Shown: positions 1-7,871, counted from the first letter of the stretch. The stretch is 24,155 bases of DNA from an uncultured Eubacteriales bacterium (GCA_900550505.1 URSI01000002.1:1-24155); one strand, 5' to 3'. The notes: generated from the sequence alone by a model not told the origin. Numbers and translations are program-made.

Positions 1-44
1 CTGCGAGCAGTGGATTCGTCGTAGCATAGCATGATTTGATTTTT

Positions 45-1400
45 ATGACCGATGCGCACGAAACGGCACCGCGGTACGGAGCAGATACGGTTAGGATGAG
101 GTGCGTGAGTAGAAAATCAAAGACGGCTCTGATCTTGGGCGCGTGTGTTCTCGCGGCTGCGGCAGTGGCGGTTTTTACGGCTGTGGCGACTGCTGTTTTG
201 TACGTCGCACGCTTGTACGGAAATATGTACGAAAACCCGGGGTTTACCGAATCCGGGCTCGATTATTCCGTGCCGGGCTTTGACGATATCTCGTATGACG
301 TGATAACCGAAGAGGAATATAATTCCATGGAATTTTCGGGATCCGGATCGTCTGACGGAGTGCCGGACGAAAGTACGGAACCGGACGAGCTCCCGGATGA
401 AAGCACGGAACCGGACGAGCTCCCGGATGAAAGCACGGAACCGGACGAGAGCTTTCAGTACGATGAAAGCGGGGATGTAACGGACGACGATACGCATCCT
501 TCCCCCGGGCCCGGTCATACGGATTCCGATATCTCCGAGGGATTGTCGGCTGACGAGTCTTCGGAAGGCCAATCGTACGGAGAGTCCGAACATGTGTATT
601 CCGAGCCGCAGTTCGCGGACAAGATAAAGCTTGTCGAACCGAAGAGCAGCCATGTCGTGAATATATTGCTGATAGGGCGCGATTCGCTCGATCCCGCCAA
701 TGTCGCAGGCAGATCCGACGCGATGATCGTCGTGTCATATGACAGTAAAAACGACAGTGTGCGGTTGCTTTCATTTGATCGTGACCTGTTGGTGCCGATA
801 GAGGGACACGGATGGTCAAAGCTGAACAATTCTTATTACTGGGGAGGCGCGGGGCTCCTTATCAATACGCTGAACAGCGTTTTCGGGCTTGATATCAGGT
901 ACTATATCACAATAGACCTCCAGGGAATCATAGACGTTGTGGATCGCATAGGGGGGCTTGATATTTATCTCTCGCAGGATGAGGTGGCTACCTATCTTGT
1001 CCACGGCTGGGGGACGGCGTATCCGGAATTGTGCGAGGGCTATAATCACCTTGACGGCAGACATGTGATGTATCATGTTCAGAACCGGTCCGACAGCGTC
1101 GCCAAGCGGGCTGAACGGCAACGGCAGGTCGTTGCCGCTATCATGGAAAAACTCAGCGGCGGATCGCTCAGGGATATGCTCGGTCTGCTCGATTATTGCT
1201 CGATGAAGGTCAAAACGAACCTTCCGCTGTCAAAACTCGTGTCGTATGCTTCGGCCGCAGCTTCGGGAGTAGAGCTCGGCGGGTCGGGTGCAGTGCCGTT
1301 CACGGGCGAATGGGAATATGTGCGTTACGGAGACGTCGCCGCAAAAAAGTGTGATTTTGACACGACTGCGCGGCTGATAGACGAATACCTTTACGGATAA
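45..1400 (+). CDS. LCP (LytR-CpsA-Psr) family cell-wall polymer transferase
   Basis: Proteins of this family transfer undecaprenyl-pyrophosphate-linked polymers to peptidoglycan outside the membrane, so this is the likely ligase for the polysaccharide made by the genes that follow. A basic N-terminus precedes one membrane helix (about residues 27-53). A long acidic Ser/Asp/Glu-rich linker (about 55-200) follows, holding the repeat ESTEPDELPD. The LCP domain starts at NILLIG (206) and shows GRSDAM, SFDRD (243-247), a GGLDIYL segment and RAERQRQV (355-362), which carry the Asp/Arg residues expected for pyrophosphate binding. The start is unsettled: TTG 36, ATG 45 and ATG 96 are in frame and none has a good Shine-Dalgarno sequence. 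ATG 96 still keeps the basic flank and the helix. The linker is unusually long for the family. The gene lies directly upstream of the Wzz-like gene on the same strand. Confidence 0.9.
   Translation: MTDAHETAPRYGADTVRMRCVSRKSKTALILGACVLAAAAVAVFTAVATAVLYVARLYGNMYENPGFTESGLDYSVPGFDDISYDVITEEEYNSMEFSGSGSSDGVPDESTEPDELPDESTEPDELPDESTEPDESFQYDESGDVTDDDTHPSPGPGHTDSDISEGLSADESSEGQSYGESEHVYSEPQFADKIKLVEPKSSHVVNILLIGRDSLDPANVAGRSDAMIVVSYDSKNDSVRLLSFDRDLLVPIEGHGWSKLNNSYYWGGAGLLINTLNSVFGLDIRYYITIDLQGIIDVVDRIGGLDIYLSQDEVATYLVHGWGTAYPELCEGYNHLDGRHVMYHVQNRSDSVAKRAERQRQVVAAIMEKLSGGSLRDMLGLLDYCSMKVKTNLPLSKLVSYASAAASGVELGGSGAVPFTGEWEYVRYGDVAAKKCDFDTTARLIDEYLYG
369..449 (+). repeat. 30-bp in-frame tandem repeat in the LCP linker
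   Basis: Two full 30-bp units (369-398 and 399-428) and a 21-bp partial third (429-449) encode ESTEPDELPD, ESTEPDELPD and ESTEPDE. Units 1 and 2 differ at one synonymous base. The repeat is acidic and proline-containing and lies in the extracellular stalk. A copy-number change would alter stalk length without breaking the frame. Confidence 0.9.
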
Positions 1401-1472
1401 TGGTGAGAACGTTACAAAGGCGCGCAAATGTATGACTGAAAGACAATACCTCCACGGATAAGGGGCGGTGAT

Positions 1473-2237
1473 ATGGACGGCGTGCATAAGAGCAGATATA
1501 TAATAAACGACAGCGGCAGGTTCAACTGGCGTGGGTTTCCTTTGTTCCTGCTGCGGCGCCTGTGGCTGCCCGTGCTGGCGGCGGTCATCGGATTTTGTGC
1601 GGTGTTTTTTACGCAAGAGTACGGTAAGGCTCCGGTGTACCGTGCCGGTGCGATGCTTTTCATCAGCAGCGGACGGATAAATGAGGGTACATATTATTCT
1701 CCGACCGACTCTGCGGGAGCGCAGCAGCTTGCAAAACTGTATCAGGTGTTGCTGACGACGGATACCATGCGCGAGCAGGTCAGAGAGGATTTCGGTGACG
1801 AGGCGGCTGCCGGCCTTGACAAAATAAGTCTTTCCGTTTCGGCGGTAGAAGATACGGAATGTATGAATCTTTACGTTTACTGCGGCGACGGGGATCTTGC
1901 GGTCGAAATGTGCAATATCATAGCGGCGTCTGCCCCCAGTGCGGTAAAGGATATTGTCGGCGCGGGCAGTGCCAAGATGGTGACTGCCGCCGGCGGTGCG
2001 GTGCGGGCAAATCCGGTGTCTTACCGTATGTCGTTTCTTGCTGCGATCGGCGGCGTGGTCGTGGCTGTGGGAATATTGATGACTGCTTTTGCACTTGATA
2101 CAAGGATAAAGGGCGTTCCCGACATAAGAAGGAGCTACGGATTTCCTATTTTGGGGGAGATACCGGATTTTGCAGCGGTGACGGCTGTGCGGGGGCGTCG
2201 CACACATAAAGGCTTCCGGATGAAAGGGGGAGCCTGA
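1473..2237 (+). CDS. Wzz/CpsC-like chain-length regulator and BY-kinase modulator
   Basis: This 254-residue protein has the layout of Gram-positive polysaccharide co-polymerases. A short cytoplasmic N-terminus is followed by TM1 (about 31-47), an extracellular domain of some 135 residues, TM2 (about 187-208) and a short cytoplasmic tail. The tail holds FPILGEIP (224-231), the proline-containing motif typical after TM2 in Wzz proteins. In Bacillota the kinase domain is a separate protein and this subunit activates it through its cytoplasmic tail, which agrees with the kinase gene that follows with a TGATG overlap. The start ATG has a GGGGCGG-type ribosome binding site just upstream. Its role is to set polymer length and to anchor the kinase at the membrane. 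Confidence 0.88.
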   Translation: MDGVHKSRYIINDSGRFNWRGFPLFLLRRLWLPVLAAVIGFCAVFFTQEYGKAPVYRAGAMLFISSGRINEGTYYSPTDSAGAQQLAKLYQVLLTTDTMREQVREDFGDEAAAGLDKISLSVSAVEDTECMNLYVYCGDGDLAVEMCNIIAASAPSAVKDIVGAGSAKMVTAAGGAVRANPVSYRMSFLAAIGGVVVAVGILMTAFALDTRIKGVPDIRRSYGFPILGEIPDFAAVTAVRGRRTHKGFRMKGGA

Positions 2238-2986
2238 TGCGTAAGGGCATGACAAAACACCGCGCAGCAAAAACAGTTCAGCCGCTTATGGACGAAACCG
2301 CACCGTTTCAAGTGGCTGAGTCCTACAAAACGCTTCGCACGAATCTTGTGTTTTCGCTTGCCGGGATACCGGTCAGGGAACGTAACAATGTGGTTATCGT
2401 TAGCAGTTCTCTGCCGGGCGAGGGCAAGTCTACGACATGTGCCAACCTTGCGCTGTCCATGGCTCAGAAAAATGAAAAGGTATTGATAGTGGACGCCGAT
2501 CTGCGCAAGCCCACACAAAACAGGATATTTAAGGTGGGCAACGAAACGGGGCTGTCCGAGGCGCTGATAAGCGGTGAGACTGACGGTGTCATTTACGGCT
2601 CGATCCGTCCGCGCCTGGATCTGCTGACGTCGGGTCCGCAGCCGCCGAACCCATCCGAACTCCTTGCTTCTCATGCCATGTCTGAGATACTTGATGCTCT
2701 TGCGGCGGTCTATGATTATGTATTTATAGATACTCCTCCTGTCAACGTCGTTACCGATGCTCTTGTGCTTTCGCCGCAGGCATCGGGGATATTGCTGGTG
2801 ATCGATCCGAATACCGTGACGCATGAGGAGCTGCAAAGTGCTTTGGAGAGTATCGAAATGTCGGGCGCAAGGCTGCTCGGATCGGTGCTTACCAATCTTC
2901 GAGGCGAGTCTTTGCAGTCTTCGGGCAGGAGCAAAAGGTACTCGTACGCCGCGGCATACGGTTATTCCGGGGAGAGTCAGACATGA
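2237..2986 (+). CDS. CpsD/CapB-type cytoplasmic tyrosine (BY) kinase
   Basis: This is a P-loop kinase of the bacterial tyrosine kinase family that autophosphorylates and controls polysaccharide synthesis and export. The Walker A motif GEGKST is at 61-66, the Walker A' motif VLIVDADLRKP at about 82-92, and Walker B VFIDTPPV at about 162-169. The C-terminus carries a tyrosine cluster (Y235, Y237, Y241, Y243), the expected phosphorylation sites. The N-terminal segment ESYKTLRTNL is typical of the family and contributes to oligomer contacts. The protein is soluble and of usual length (249 residues). It overlaps the Wzz-like gene upstream (TGATG) and the phosphatase gene downstream (ATGA), so the three are probably translationally coupled as a modulator-kinase-phosphatase unit. 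Confidence 0.95.
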   Translation: MRKGMTKHRAAKTVQPLMDETAPFQVAESYKTLRTNLVFSLAGIPVRERNNVVIVSSSLPGEGKSTTCANLALSMAQKNEKVLIVDADLRKPTQNRIFKVGNETGLSEALISGETDGVIYGSIRPRLDLLTSGPQPPNPSELLASHAMSEILDALAAVYDYVFIDTPPVNVVTDALVLSPQASGILLVIDPNTVTHEELQSALESIEMSGARLLGSVLTNLRGESLQSSGRSKRYSYAAAYGYSGESQT

Positions 2987-3681
2987 CGGATTGCCACAGC
3001 CATTTTTTGCCCGGTGTTGATGACGGCGCCCGGACTGATGAAGAATCTCTCGAAATATTGAGATTTCTTGCCGGCGCAGGCGTGGAAAGAGTCTGCGCGA
3101 CCCCTCATTACATACCTCATCGGGAAAGTATAAATGATTTTATCACACGGCGCGATTCGGCGTGGAAGGCGGTTTCTTTGTGTATAAACGAAGATGTGCC
3201 GCCCGTGGTGCTCGGCGCCGAGGTGCGCGTTGAATACGGCTTGTCGCATTCAGACGAATTGCGTCGGCTTTGCTACGACGGCACGGACAGGGTGCTTTTT
3301 GAACTTCCTTACGGGGGCTACGAGCCGTGGCTGACGGAGGAGATATGCAACTGCTGTTACAGGAATGAAATAAAACCGACAATAGCTCATCTCAACCGGT
3401 ACCCGTATACACGGGAGCAGCTTGATGAGATACTGTCGGTGGATGATGTTGTCATACAGCTGAACGCCGAAGTGTTTGAACGGCCGTTTGGCGCCGGCCG
3501 AGCAAAAAGGATCGCACAGACCGGTGTCCCCGTTGTTTACGGGTTTGATATGCACCGGGTGGATGACATCGCGTCGTGCAAGCGGTCTCTCGTCAGAATG
3601 TACAGATTTGCCGCAAGCTTTCCGCCCGCACGTGGGGAATCGCTTATGTTTGAGGCTTCAACAGCTTCCGGAGCTTTATGA
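2983..3681 (+). CDS. CpsB/YwqE/CapC-type PHP tyrosine-protein phosphatase
   Basis: This metal-dependent phosphatase of the PHP superfamily removes phosphate from the BY-kinase. The N-terminal metal-binding motif DCHSHFLPGVDDGA is at residues 3-16. Further conserved blocks are ATPHYIPH, LGAEVR, ELPYGG, PTIAHLNRY and, near the C-terminus, YGFDMHR where many homologues have SDAH. Length (232 residues) is slightly below the usual 240-260. The start overlaps the kinase stop by four bases. The last 38 bases overlap, tail to tail, the 3' end of the minus-strand peptidase gene. Confidence 0.92.
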   Translation: MTDCHSHFLPGVDDGARTDEESLEILRFLAGAGVERVCATPHYIPHRESINDFITRRDSAWKAVSLCINEDVPPVVLGAEVRVEYGLSHSDELRRLCYDGTDRVLFELPYGGYEPWLTEEICNCCYRNEIKPTIAHLNRYPYTREQLDEILSVDDVVIQLNAEVFERPFGAGRAKRIAQTGVPVVYGFDMHRVDDIASCKRSLVRMYRFAASFPPARGESLMFEASTASGAL

Positions 3682-4090
3682 AGAACGGTCTCAGGATCCG
3701 CAAGCTCATCCAGCATATGCCCGCCAGCCTTGATATTTCACTGAAACGGTGCGTTTTTCCGTCGCGTATGAAAGAGGATACGCTGCCTATTACTGATTCC
3801 GGCGGGTAAGGACCGTCGGGAATGAGCCGCGAATCGCCCAACAGTACAAAATGTCCCCGTTTTAGCCTGAAAACGCGGTGAAGCACGGGCGAGCCGGTTT
3901 TGTCGGTCACAAGCAGTATGTCCCCGCGGCGTATTCCGGATGCGGGCGATATTATGACGCTGTCAAGACCCGGGCGCAGAAACGGTATCATACTGTATCC
4001 GGTGACGGACAGACTGAAGCTGTTTCCCGAGGCTGTTGTTTTTCGCATTGCACGCACGTATTCGTCAACGCGGTTTTTGGCATACACCAT
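3644..4090 (-). CDS. S24/S26 peptidase, signal-peptidase-like with a Ser-His (SipW/ER-type) active site
   Basis: The 148-residue product has the core signal peptidase I boxes. TGYSMIPFLRPG contains the probable nucleophile Ser33. RRGDILLV (54-61) is followed by VLHRVF with His71 at the place where P-type enzymes have Lys. GDSRLIPDG (85-93) holds Asp86 and Asp92. A His at that position marks the ER/SipW type. No N-terminal membrane helix is visible; only a moderately hydrophobic, Arg/Lys-rich C-terminus might touch the membrane. The ATG has a good ribosome binding site (GAGGTG, complement of 4098-4103, 7-base spacer) and a near-consensus promoter. It is the only complete minus-strand gene in the window and sits inside the polysaccharide locus. 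Its substrate is unknown; it may be a non-secretory S24/S26-like protease. Confidence 0.82.
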   Translation of the reverse strand: MVYAKNRVDEYVRAMRKTTASGNSFSLSVTGYSMIPFLRPGLDSVIISPASGIRRGDILLVTDKTGSPVLHRVFRLKRGHFVLLGDSRLIPDGPYPPESVIGSVSSFIRDGKTHRFSEISRLAGICWMSLRILRPFFIKLRKLLKPQT

Positions 4091-4117
4091 ACTTTTTCAC
4101 CTCAATTTTCCAGAAAT

Positions 4118-4146
4118 ATTTTAGCATAGACTATCTCGCATGTCAA
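4118..4146 (-). promoter_or_regulatory. Sigma-A-type promoter of the minus-strand peptidase gene
   Basis: Read on the minus strand, TTGACA (complement of 4141-4146) is followed after exactly 17 bases by TAAAAT (complement of 4118-4123). Transcription would begin near 4111, giving a leader of about 20 bases before the ATG at 4090. The -35 is a perfect consensus and the -10 differs by one base. Confidence 0.85.
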
Positions 4147-4155
4147 TACATGCGA
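4136..4155. promoter_or_regulatory. Perfect inverted repeat, possible operator
   Basis: TCGCATG, a 6-base spacer and CATGCGA form a perfect 7-bp inverted repeat. It covers the -35 box of the minus-strand promoter and ends 13 bases before the ATG of the dehydratase gene, just upstream of its GAGAGG ribosome binding site. A bound dimeric regulator would block the peptidase promoter. In a plus-strand transcript the same bases could fold into a short hairpin before the ribosome binding site. The operator function is inferred. Confidence 0.55.
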
Positions 4156-4168
4156 ATGAGAGGATCAC

Positions 4169-6088
4169 ATGAAGGATTATCGTTCGTCTATACATGGAAT
4201 AGGTTCACGCATGCGCAGGATACTGCTCATGCTGATAGACGTGATACTTATCGTTTCCGTGTACTCATTTTGTTTTTATTATTGCAGACTCGAGTATTTC
4301 ATCAAAGAGAGCACAGTGCCGATGTTTTGGTGGACGCTTTTGACCGCAATAGTGTCATATGTGCTCATGATGCTGGTGCTCGGGGTATATGCGAGCCTTT
4401 GGCGATACGCGCAGTCAAAGGAATTTTTCGTTTGTCTTGTGGCTGCCATGAGCGGCTCGGTGATATTTTTTGCCGTGAGCAGATATTTGATGAAATTCGG
4501 CATACCGCTGTATTTTTATCTGTTGTTTATGACGGCGTCGACGCTGGCGCTCGTTACTACCAGATTGTTGTATCGTATATACAGGGATTACCGGCGCGGG
4601 CATTCGCATATTGCGCGGCGTGCGCCGGGGACGCGTGCGCTTATCGTCGGAGGCGGTGCCGCCTGTGCCATGCTGCTTGATGAGATACGCTCCGATTCCA
4701 CCACACCGGTCATTCCGGTGGCGATAGTCGACGATGACATACAAAAGATAGGCAAGCGCATAAACGACGTTAAGATAGTAGGCACCTGTGACGACATACC
4801 TTCGGTGTGCGAAACGTATAAGGTAGCCTGTATAATCATAGCGCTGCCTTCGGCAACCAACGCACTGCGCGCAAAAATACTCGACAGGTGTGCAGAGACT
4901 TCGTGTGCAGTGAAGATAACGCCGCGGCTGTACGAGACGGACGAGCAGTCCGGTATGCTCAACAGGCTGCGCGATATCACCGTGGACGAGCTGCTGGGGC
5001 GCGAGCCCGTGGATGTGGCGGACGAGGAGATATTGTCGTTCGTGCGCGGGAAAACGGTGCTCGTTACGGGCGGGGGCGGTTCCATAGGCTCCGAGCTTTG
5101 CAGACAGATAGCGCTGTTTGCGCCGTCCCGTTTGATAATAGTCGACATATTTGAAAACAATGCTTACAACATACAGCAGGAGCTGATAAGAAAATACGGC
5201 AGAACGCTTGACCTTGTGACGCTGATAGCGTCTGTCCGTGATTTTGCCGTTATCGATAAAATATTCCGTGAATACCGTCCCGACATCGTGATCCATGCGG
5301 CGGCGCACAAGCATGTGCCGCTGATGGAGGATTCTCCTTATGAGGCGATTAAAAACAATATATTCGGTACGCTGAATGTCGCGAGGGCTGCCGATGCAAA
5401 CGGTGTCGGCAAGTTTATCATGATATCCACCGACAAGGCCGTCAATCCCACCAACGTGATGGGCGCGACGAAGCGCGCCTGTGAGATGATAGTGCAGGCG
5501 ATGAACGAGACGGGGTCTGCCACTCAGTTTGCCGCAGTGCGGTTCGGCAACGTGCTCGGCTCCAGCGGCTCCGTCATACCGCTTTTCAAGCAGCAGATAG
5601 CGGAGGGCGGACCGGTGACGGTCACGCATCCGGACATCATAAGGTATTTTATGACCATACCGGAGGCCAGTCAGCTTGTGCTTACGGCAGGTGCAATGGC
5701 GCGTGGCGGCGAGATATTTGTACTTGATATGGGCAAGCCCGTAAAGATACTGGATCTTGCCCGGAAAATGATACAGCTTTCCGGTCTTACGGTCGGAAAG
5801 GATATCCGCATCGAATTTACCGGGCTGCGTCCCGGCGAAAAGCTGTACGAAGAATTGCTGATGGACGAAGAGGGTATAAAAAAGACCGATAACAACAAGA
5901 TATTTATCGGCAGGCAGATAGATGTGGATACGGGCGAGCTGTTTGAGGGACTTGAGAGGCTGCGGCAGCTCGTGTCCGACAACAGCCTCAGCAGAGAAGA
6001 TGAGTGCGAGGCGGCACGTCGGGCACTGATGGAGCTTGTACCTACCTTCCGCCGCTCGGATGAAGCTTCAGACTGCAGAAAGAGTTGA
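4169..6088 (+). CDS. Membrane nucleotide-sugar 4,6-dehydratase, FlaA1/CapD/PglF/WbpM family
   Basis: The 639-residue protein begins with four predicted membrane helices (about 14-135). A Rossmann-like CoA-binding-type domain follows (ALIVGGGAACAMLL, about 155) and then the SDR domain with VTGGGGSIGSE near 297-307. The catalytic region shows STDK (420-423) and M431-x3-K435. A Met in place of the usual SDR Tyr is characteristic of the inverting and retaining UDP-GlcNAc 4,6-dehydratases of this family. The expected reaction is UDP-GlcNAc to UDP-2-acetamido-2,6-dideoxy-4-hexulose. The aminotransferase gene seven bases downstream would use this product. The ribosome binding site is GAGAGG with a 5-base spacer. 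I found no convincing plus-strand promoter in the 78-base gap to the divergent peptidase gene, so transcription may come from read-through. Confidence 0.93.
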   Translation: MKDYRSSIHGIGSRMRRILLMLIDVILIVSVYSFCFYYCRLEYFIKESTVPMFWWTLLTAIVSYVLMMLVLGVYASLWRYAQSKEFFVCLVAAMSGSVIFFAVSRYLMKFGIPLYFYLLFMTASTLALVTTRLLYRIYRDYRRGHSHIARRAPGTRALIVGGGAACAMLLDEIRSDSTTPVIPVAIVDDDIQKIGKRINDVKIVGTCDDIPSVCETYKVACIIIALPSATNALRAKILDRCAETSCAVKITPRLYETDEQSGMLNRLRDITVDELLGREPVDVADEEILSFVRGKTVLVTGGGGSIGSELCRQIALFAPSRLIIVDIFENNAYNIQQELIRKYGRTLDLVTLIASVRDFAVIDKIFREYRPDIVIHAAAHKHVPLMEDSPYEAIKNNIFGTLNVARAADANGVGKFIMISTDKAVNPTNVMGATKRACEMIVQAMNETGSATQFAAVRFGNVLGSSGSVIPLFKQQIAEGGPVTVTHPDIIRYFMTIPEASQLVLTAGAMARGGEIFVLDMGKPVKILDLARKMIQLSGLTVGKDIRIEFTGLRPGEKLYEELLMDEEGIKKTDNNKIFIGRQIDVDTGELFEGLERLRQLVSDNSLSREDECEAARRALMELVPTFRRSDEASDCRKS

Positions 6089-6094
6089 TTTAAG

Positions 6095-7231
6095 ATGTCG
6101 TCAAGGGAAAAGCGGATATATCTTTCTTCACCGACTATGAACGGGCACGAAAAAAGATTTGTCGATGAAGCATTTGAAACCAACTGGATAGCGCCCATGG
6201 GTCCCAACGTGGCGGCTTTCGGCAAAGAATTGTGCGAGCATATCGGCGCCAAGAGCGACGCGGTGCTTGCTTCGGGAACGGCTGCGATACACCTTGCGTT
6301 GAAGCTTACGGGGATCAGACCGGGCGACAGGGTGTTCTGCTCGTCGCTGACGTTTTCGGCATCCGCCAATCCGATACTGTATGAGCAGGGTGAGCCCGTA
6401 TTCATCGACAGCGAAGAGGAGACGTGGGGGATGTCCCCCGAGGCGCTCGAGCGGGCTTTTGAAAAGTATCCGAACCCACGTGCGGTGATATTGGTCCACC
6501 TTTACGGTATACCTGCAAAGCTGAATGAGCTGATGGACATATGCAGCTCGCATGGGGTGCCGGTCATTGAGGACGCAGCCGAAGCCCTCGCATCTACATA
6601 TCACGGCAAGTATTGCGGCACGTTCGGAAAATACGGATGCTTTTCCTTCAACGGCAACAAGCTTATAACCACATCCGGCGGCGGTATGATAGTCTCGGAA
6701 AGCGAATCTGACATGCGTAAGGCACGGTTTTGGGCGACACAGTCGCGTGAATGGGTGCGGTATTATCAGCATTATGAGGTAGGGTATAACTACCGTATGA
6801 GCAACGTGTGTGCCGGCATCGGGCGCGGTCAGCTGTTCACGCTTGAGGAGTATGCGGAAAGGAAACGACGGATCCGGTCCGTTTATTCGCAGGCGTTGGG
6901 CGACTTGGCCGATATTTCATTCTCTCCTATGCCAAAAAATACCATTCCTAACTGCTGGTTGACATGTATACGCCTCCGAAAAGGGCTGATACCCGTTGAA
7001 CTGATGGATGTGCTGGAGTCGGATAATATTGAGTCGCGGCATATATGGAAGCCTATGCATGAGCAGCCGTTGTTCGGAAGATATGAGTTTTTCAGTCACA
7101 GATCTCAAGGATCGGTGGCAAGCGATATATTTGCTGACGGAGTGTGTCTGCCGAGCGATATCAAAATGACTGACGGGGACATGGACAGAGTTTGCGAGCT
7201 TATCAGACGTTATGTGAAGGGCAGGAGATAG
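6095..7231 (+). CDS. DegT/DnrJ/EryC1/StrS sugar aminotransferase (PglE-like)
   Basis: This is a PLP-dependent aminotransferase of 378 residues, full length for the family. The N-terminus has the typical YLSSP and G.E..FV..A segments. ASGTAAIHLAL and SSLTFSASANPI are substrate and cofactor binding segments, VIEDAAEAL supplies the Asp that contacts the PLP pyridine nitrogen, and FSFNGNKLITTSGGGM contains the Schiff-base lysine, Lys189. Next to a 4,6-dehydratase and a PglC-type transferase, the likely product is a UDP-4-amino-4,6-dideoxy-HexNAc. Gluco or galacto stereochemistry cannot be told from sequence. It is immediately downstream of the dehydratase, with only a weak purine stretch as ribosome binding site, which suggests translational coupling. 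Confidence 0.93.
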   Translation: MSSREKRIYLSSPTMNGHEKRFVDEAFETNWIAPMGPNVAAFGKELCEHIGAKSDAVLASGTAAIHLALKLTGIRPGDRVFCSSLTFSASANPILYEQGEPVFIDSEEETWGMSPEALERAFEKYPNPRAVILVHLYGIPAKLNELMDICSSHGVPVIEDAAEALASTYHGKYCGTFGKYGCFSFNGNKLITTSGGGMIVSESESDMRKARFWATQSREWVRYYQHYEVGYNYRMSNVCAGIGRGQLFTLEEYAERKRRIRSVYSQALGDLADISFSPMPKNTIPNCWLTCIRLRKGLIPVELMDVLESDNIESRHIWKPMHEQPLFGRYEFFSHRSQGSVASDIFADGVCLPSDIKMTDGDMDRVCELIRRYVKGRR

Positions 7232-7235
7232 CTTG

Positions 7236-7871
7236 TTGGGGAGAAATGCTTATCGGAAATACGGCAAGAGAGCGCTTGACGTGATTCTGGCATTGCTGCT
7301 GCTGGCTATGCTTTGGCCTCTGATAGCCGTTGCGGCGGTTGCGGTACGTGCGAAGCTCGGCGCTCCCGTCGTGTTCAGCCAGGTGCGCACAGGAAAATAC
7401 GAGAAGCCGTTTGTCATGAAAAAGTTCCGCAGTATGAACGATTTGCGCGGAGACGACGGGCGCTTGCTCCCGGATAGCGAGAGGATAACGCGCCTGGGAA
7501 AATTTTTGCGCGAAACGAGTATAGATGAGCTTTTGGAGCTGTTCAATATACTGAAGGGAGAAATGAGTTTTGTCGGTCCGAGACCGCTGCCGGCGGAATA
7601 TCTGCCGTATTACACGGACCGTGAGCGTAAAAGACATCAGGTGTCTCCCGGGCTTACGGGCGAAGCTCAGATACACGGACGGAACGGTATTGACTGGGAC
7701 AGGCAGTTCGAATTGGACCTGAAGTATGTTGATACGGTTTCGTTTGCCGTGGACTGCAGGATAATCCTGGCGACGGTAATTAAGGTGCTCAGAAGAGAAG
7801 GAACGCAGCCCAGGGCTGTCGGCGCAAGGCTCGATGAACTGCGCTCTGCCGGAGGCTCATGCGGTGGATAA
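7236..7871 (+). CDS. Initiating phosphoglycosyl transferase (PglC-like, bacterial sugar transferase)
   Basis: A monotopic phosphoglycosyl transferase moves a sugar-1-phosphate from the UDP-sugar to undecaprenyl phosphate on the inner face of the membrane and starts the repeat unit. A hydrophobic re-entrant helix spans about 14-35. The conserved KKFRSM, ETSIDELLELFNILKGEMS with the catalytic Asp-Glu pair (97-98), FVGPRP and SPGLTGEAQIHGRN follow in the usual order. The compact length (211 residues) and the lack of extra membrane helices match PglC rather than WbaP. The start is TTG: 7233 and 7236 are both possible, and 7236 has the better spacing (7 bases) from AGGAGA. Its C-terminus overlaps the start of the next gene by eight bases. 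Confidence 0.93.
   Translation: MGRNAYRKYGKRALDVILALLLLAMLWPLIAVAAVAVRAKLGAPVVFSQVRTGKYEKPFVMKKFRSMNDLRGDDGRLLPDSERITRLGKFLRETSIDELLELFNILKGEMSFVGPRPLPAEYLPYYTDRERKRHQVSPGLTGEAQIHGRNGIDWDRQFELDLKYVDTVSFAVDCRIILATVIKVLRREGTQPRAVGARLDELRSAGGSCGG

Noticed and set aside
1230..2270. Long minus-strand open frame of 346 codons
   Set aside because: It lies opposite the LCP and Wzz-like genes, has Arg/His-rich composition with no recognisable domain, and no ribosome binding site; it is a mirror of coding bias.
4091..4168. Plus-strand promoter for the dehydratase gene
   Set aside because: Best candidates (such as TTTTCC with GACTAT) match poorly; read-through from upstream cannot be excluded.
4415..5629. 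Minus-strand open frame of 404 codons opposite the dehydratase gene
   Set aside because: Arg/His/Tyr-rich low-quality sequence with no motifs, entirely within a well-supported plus-strand gene.
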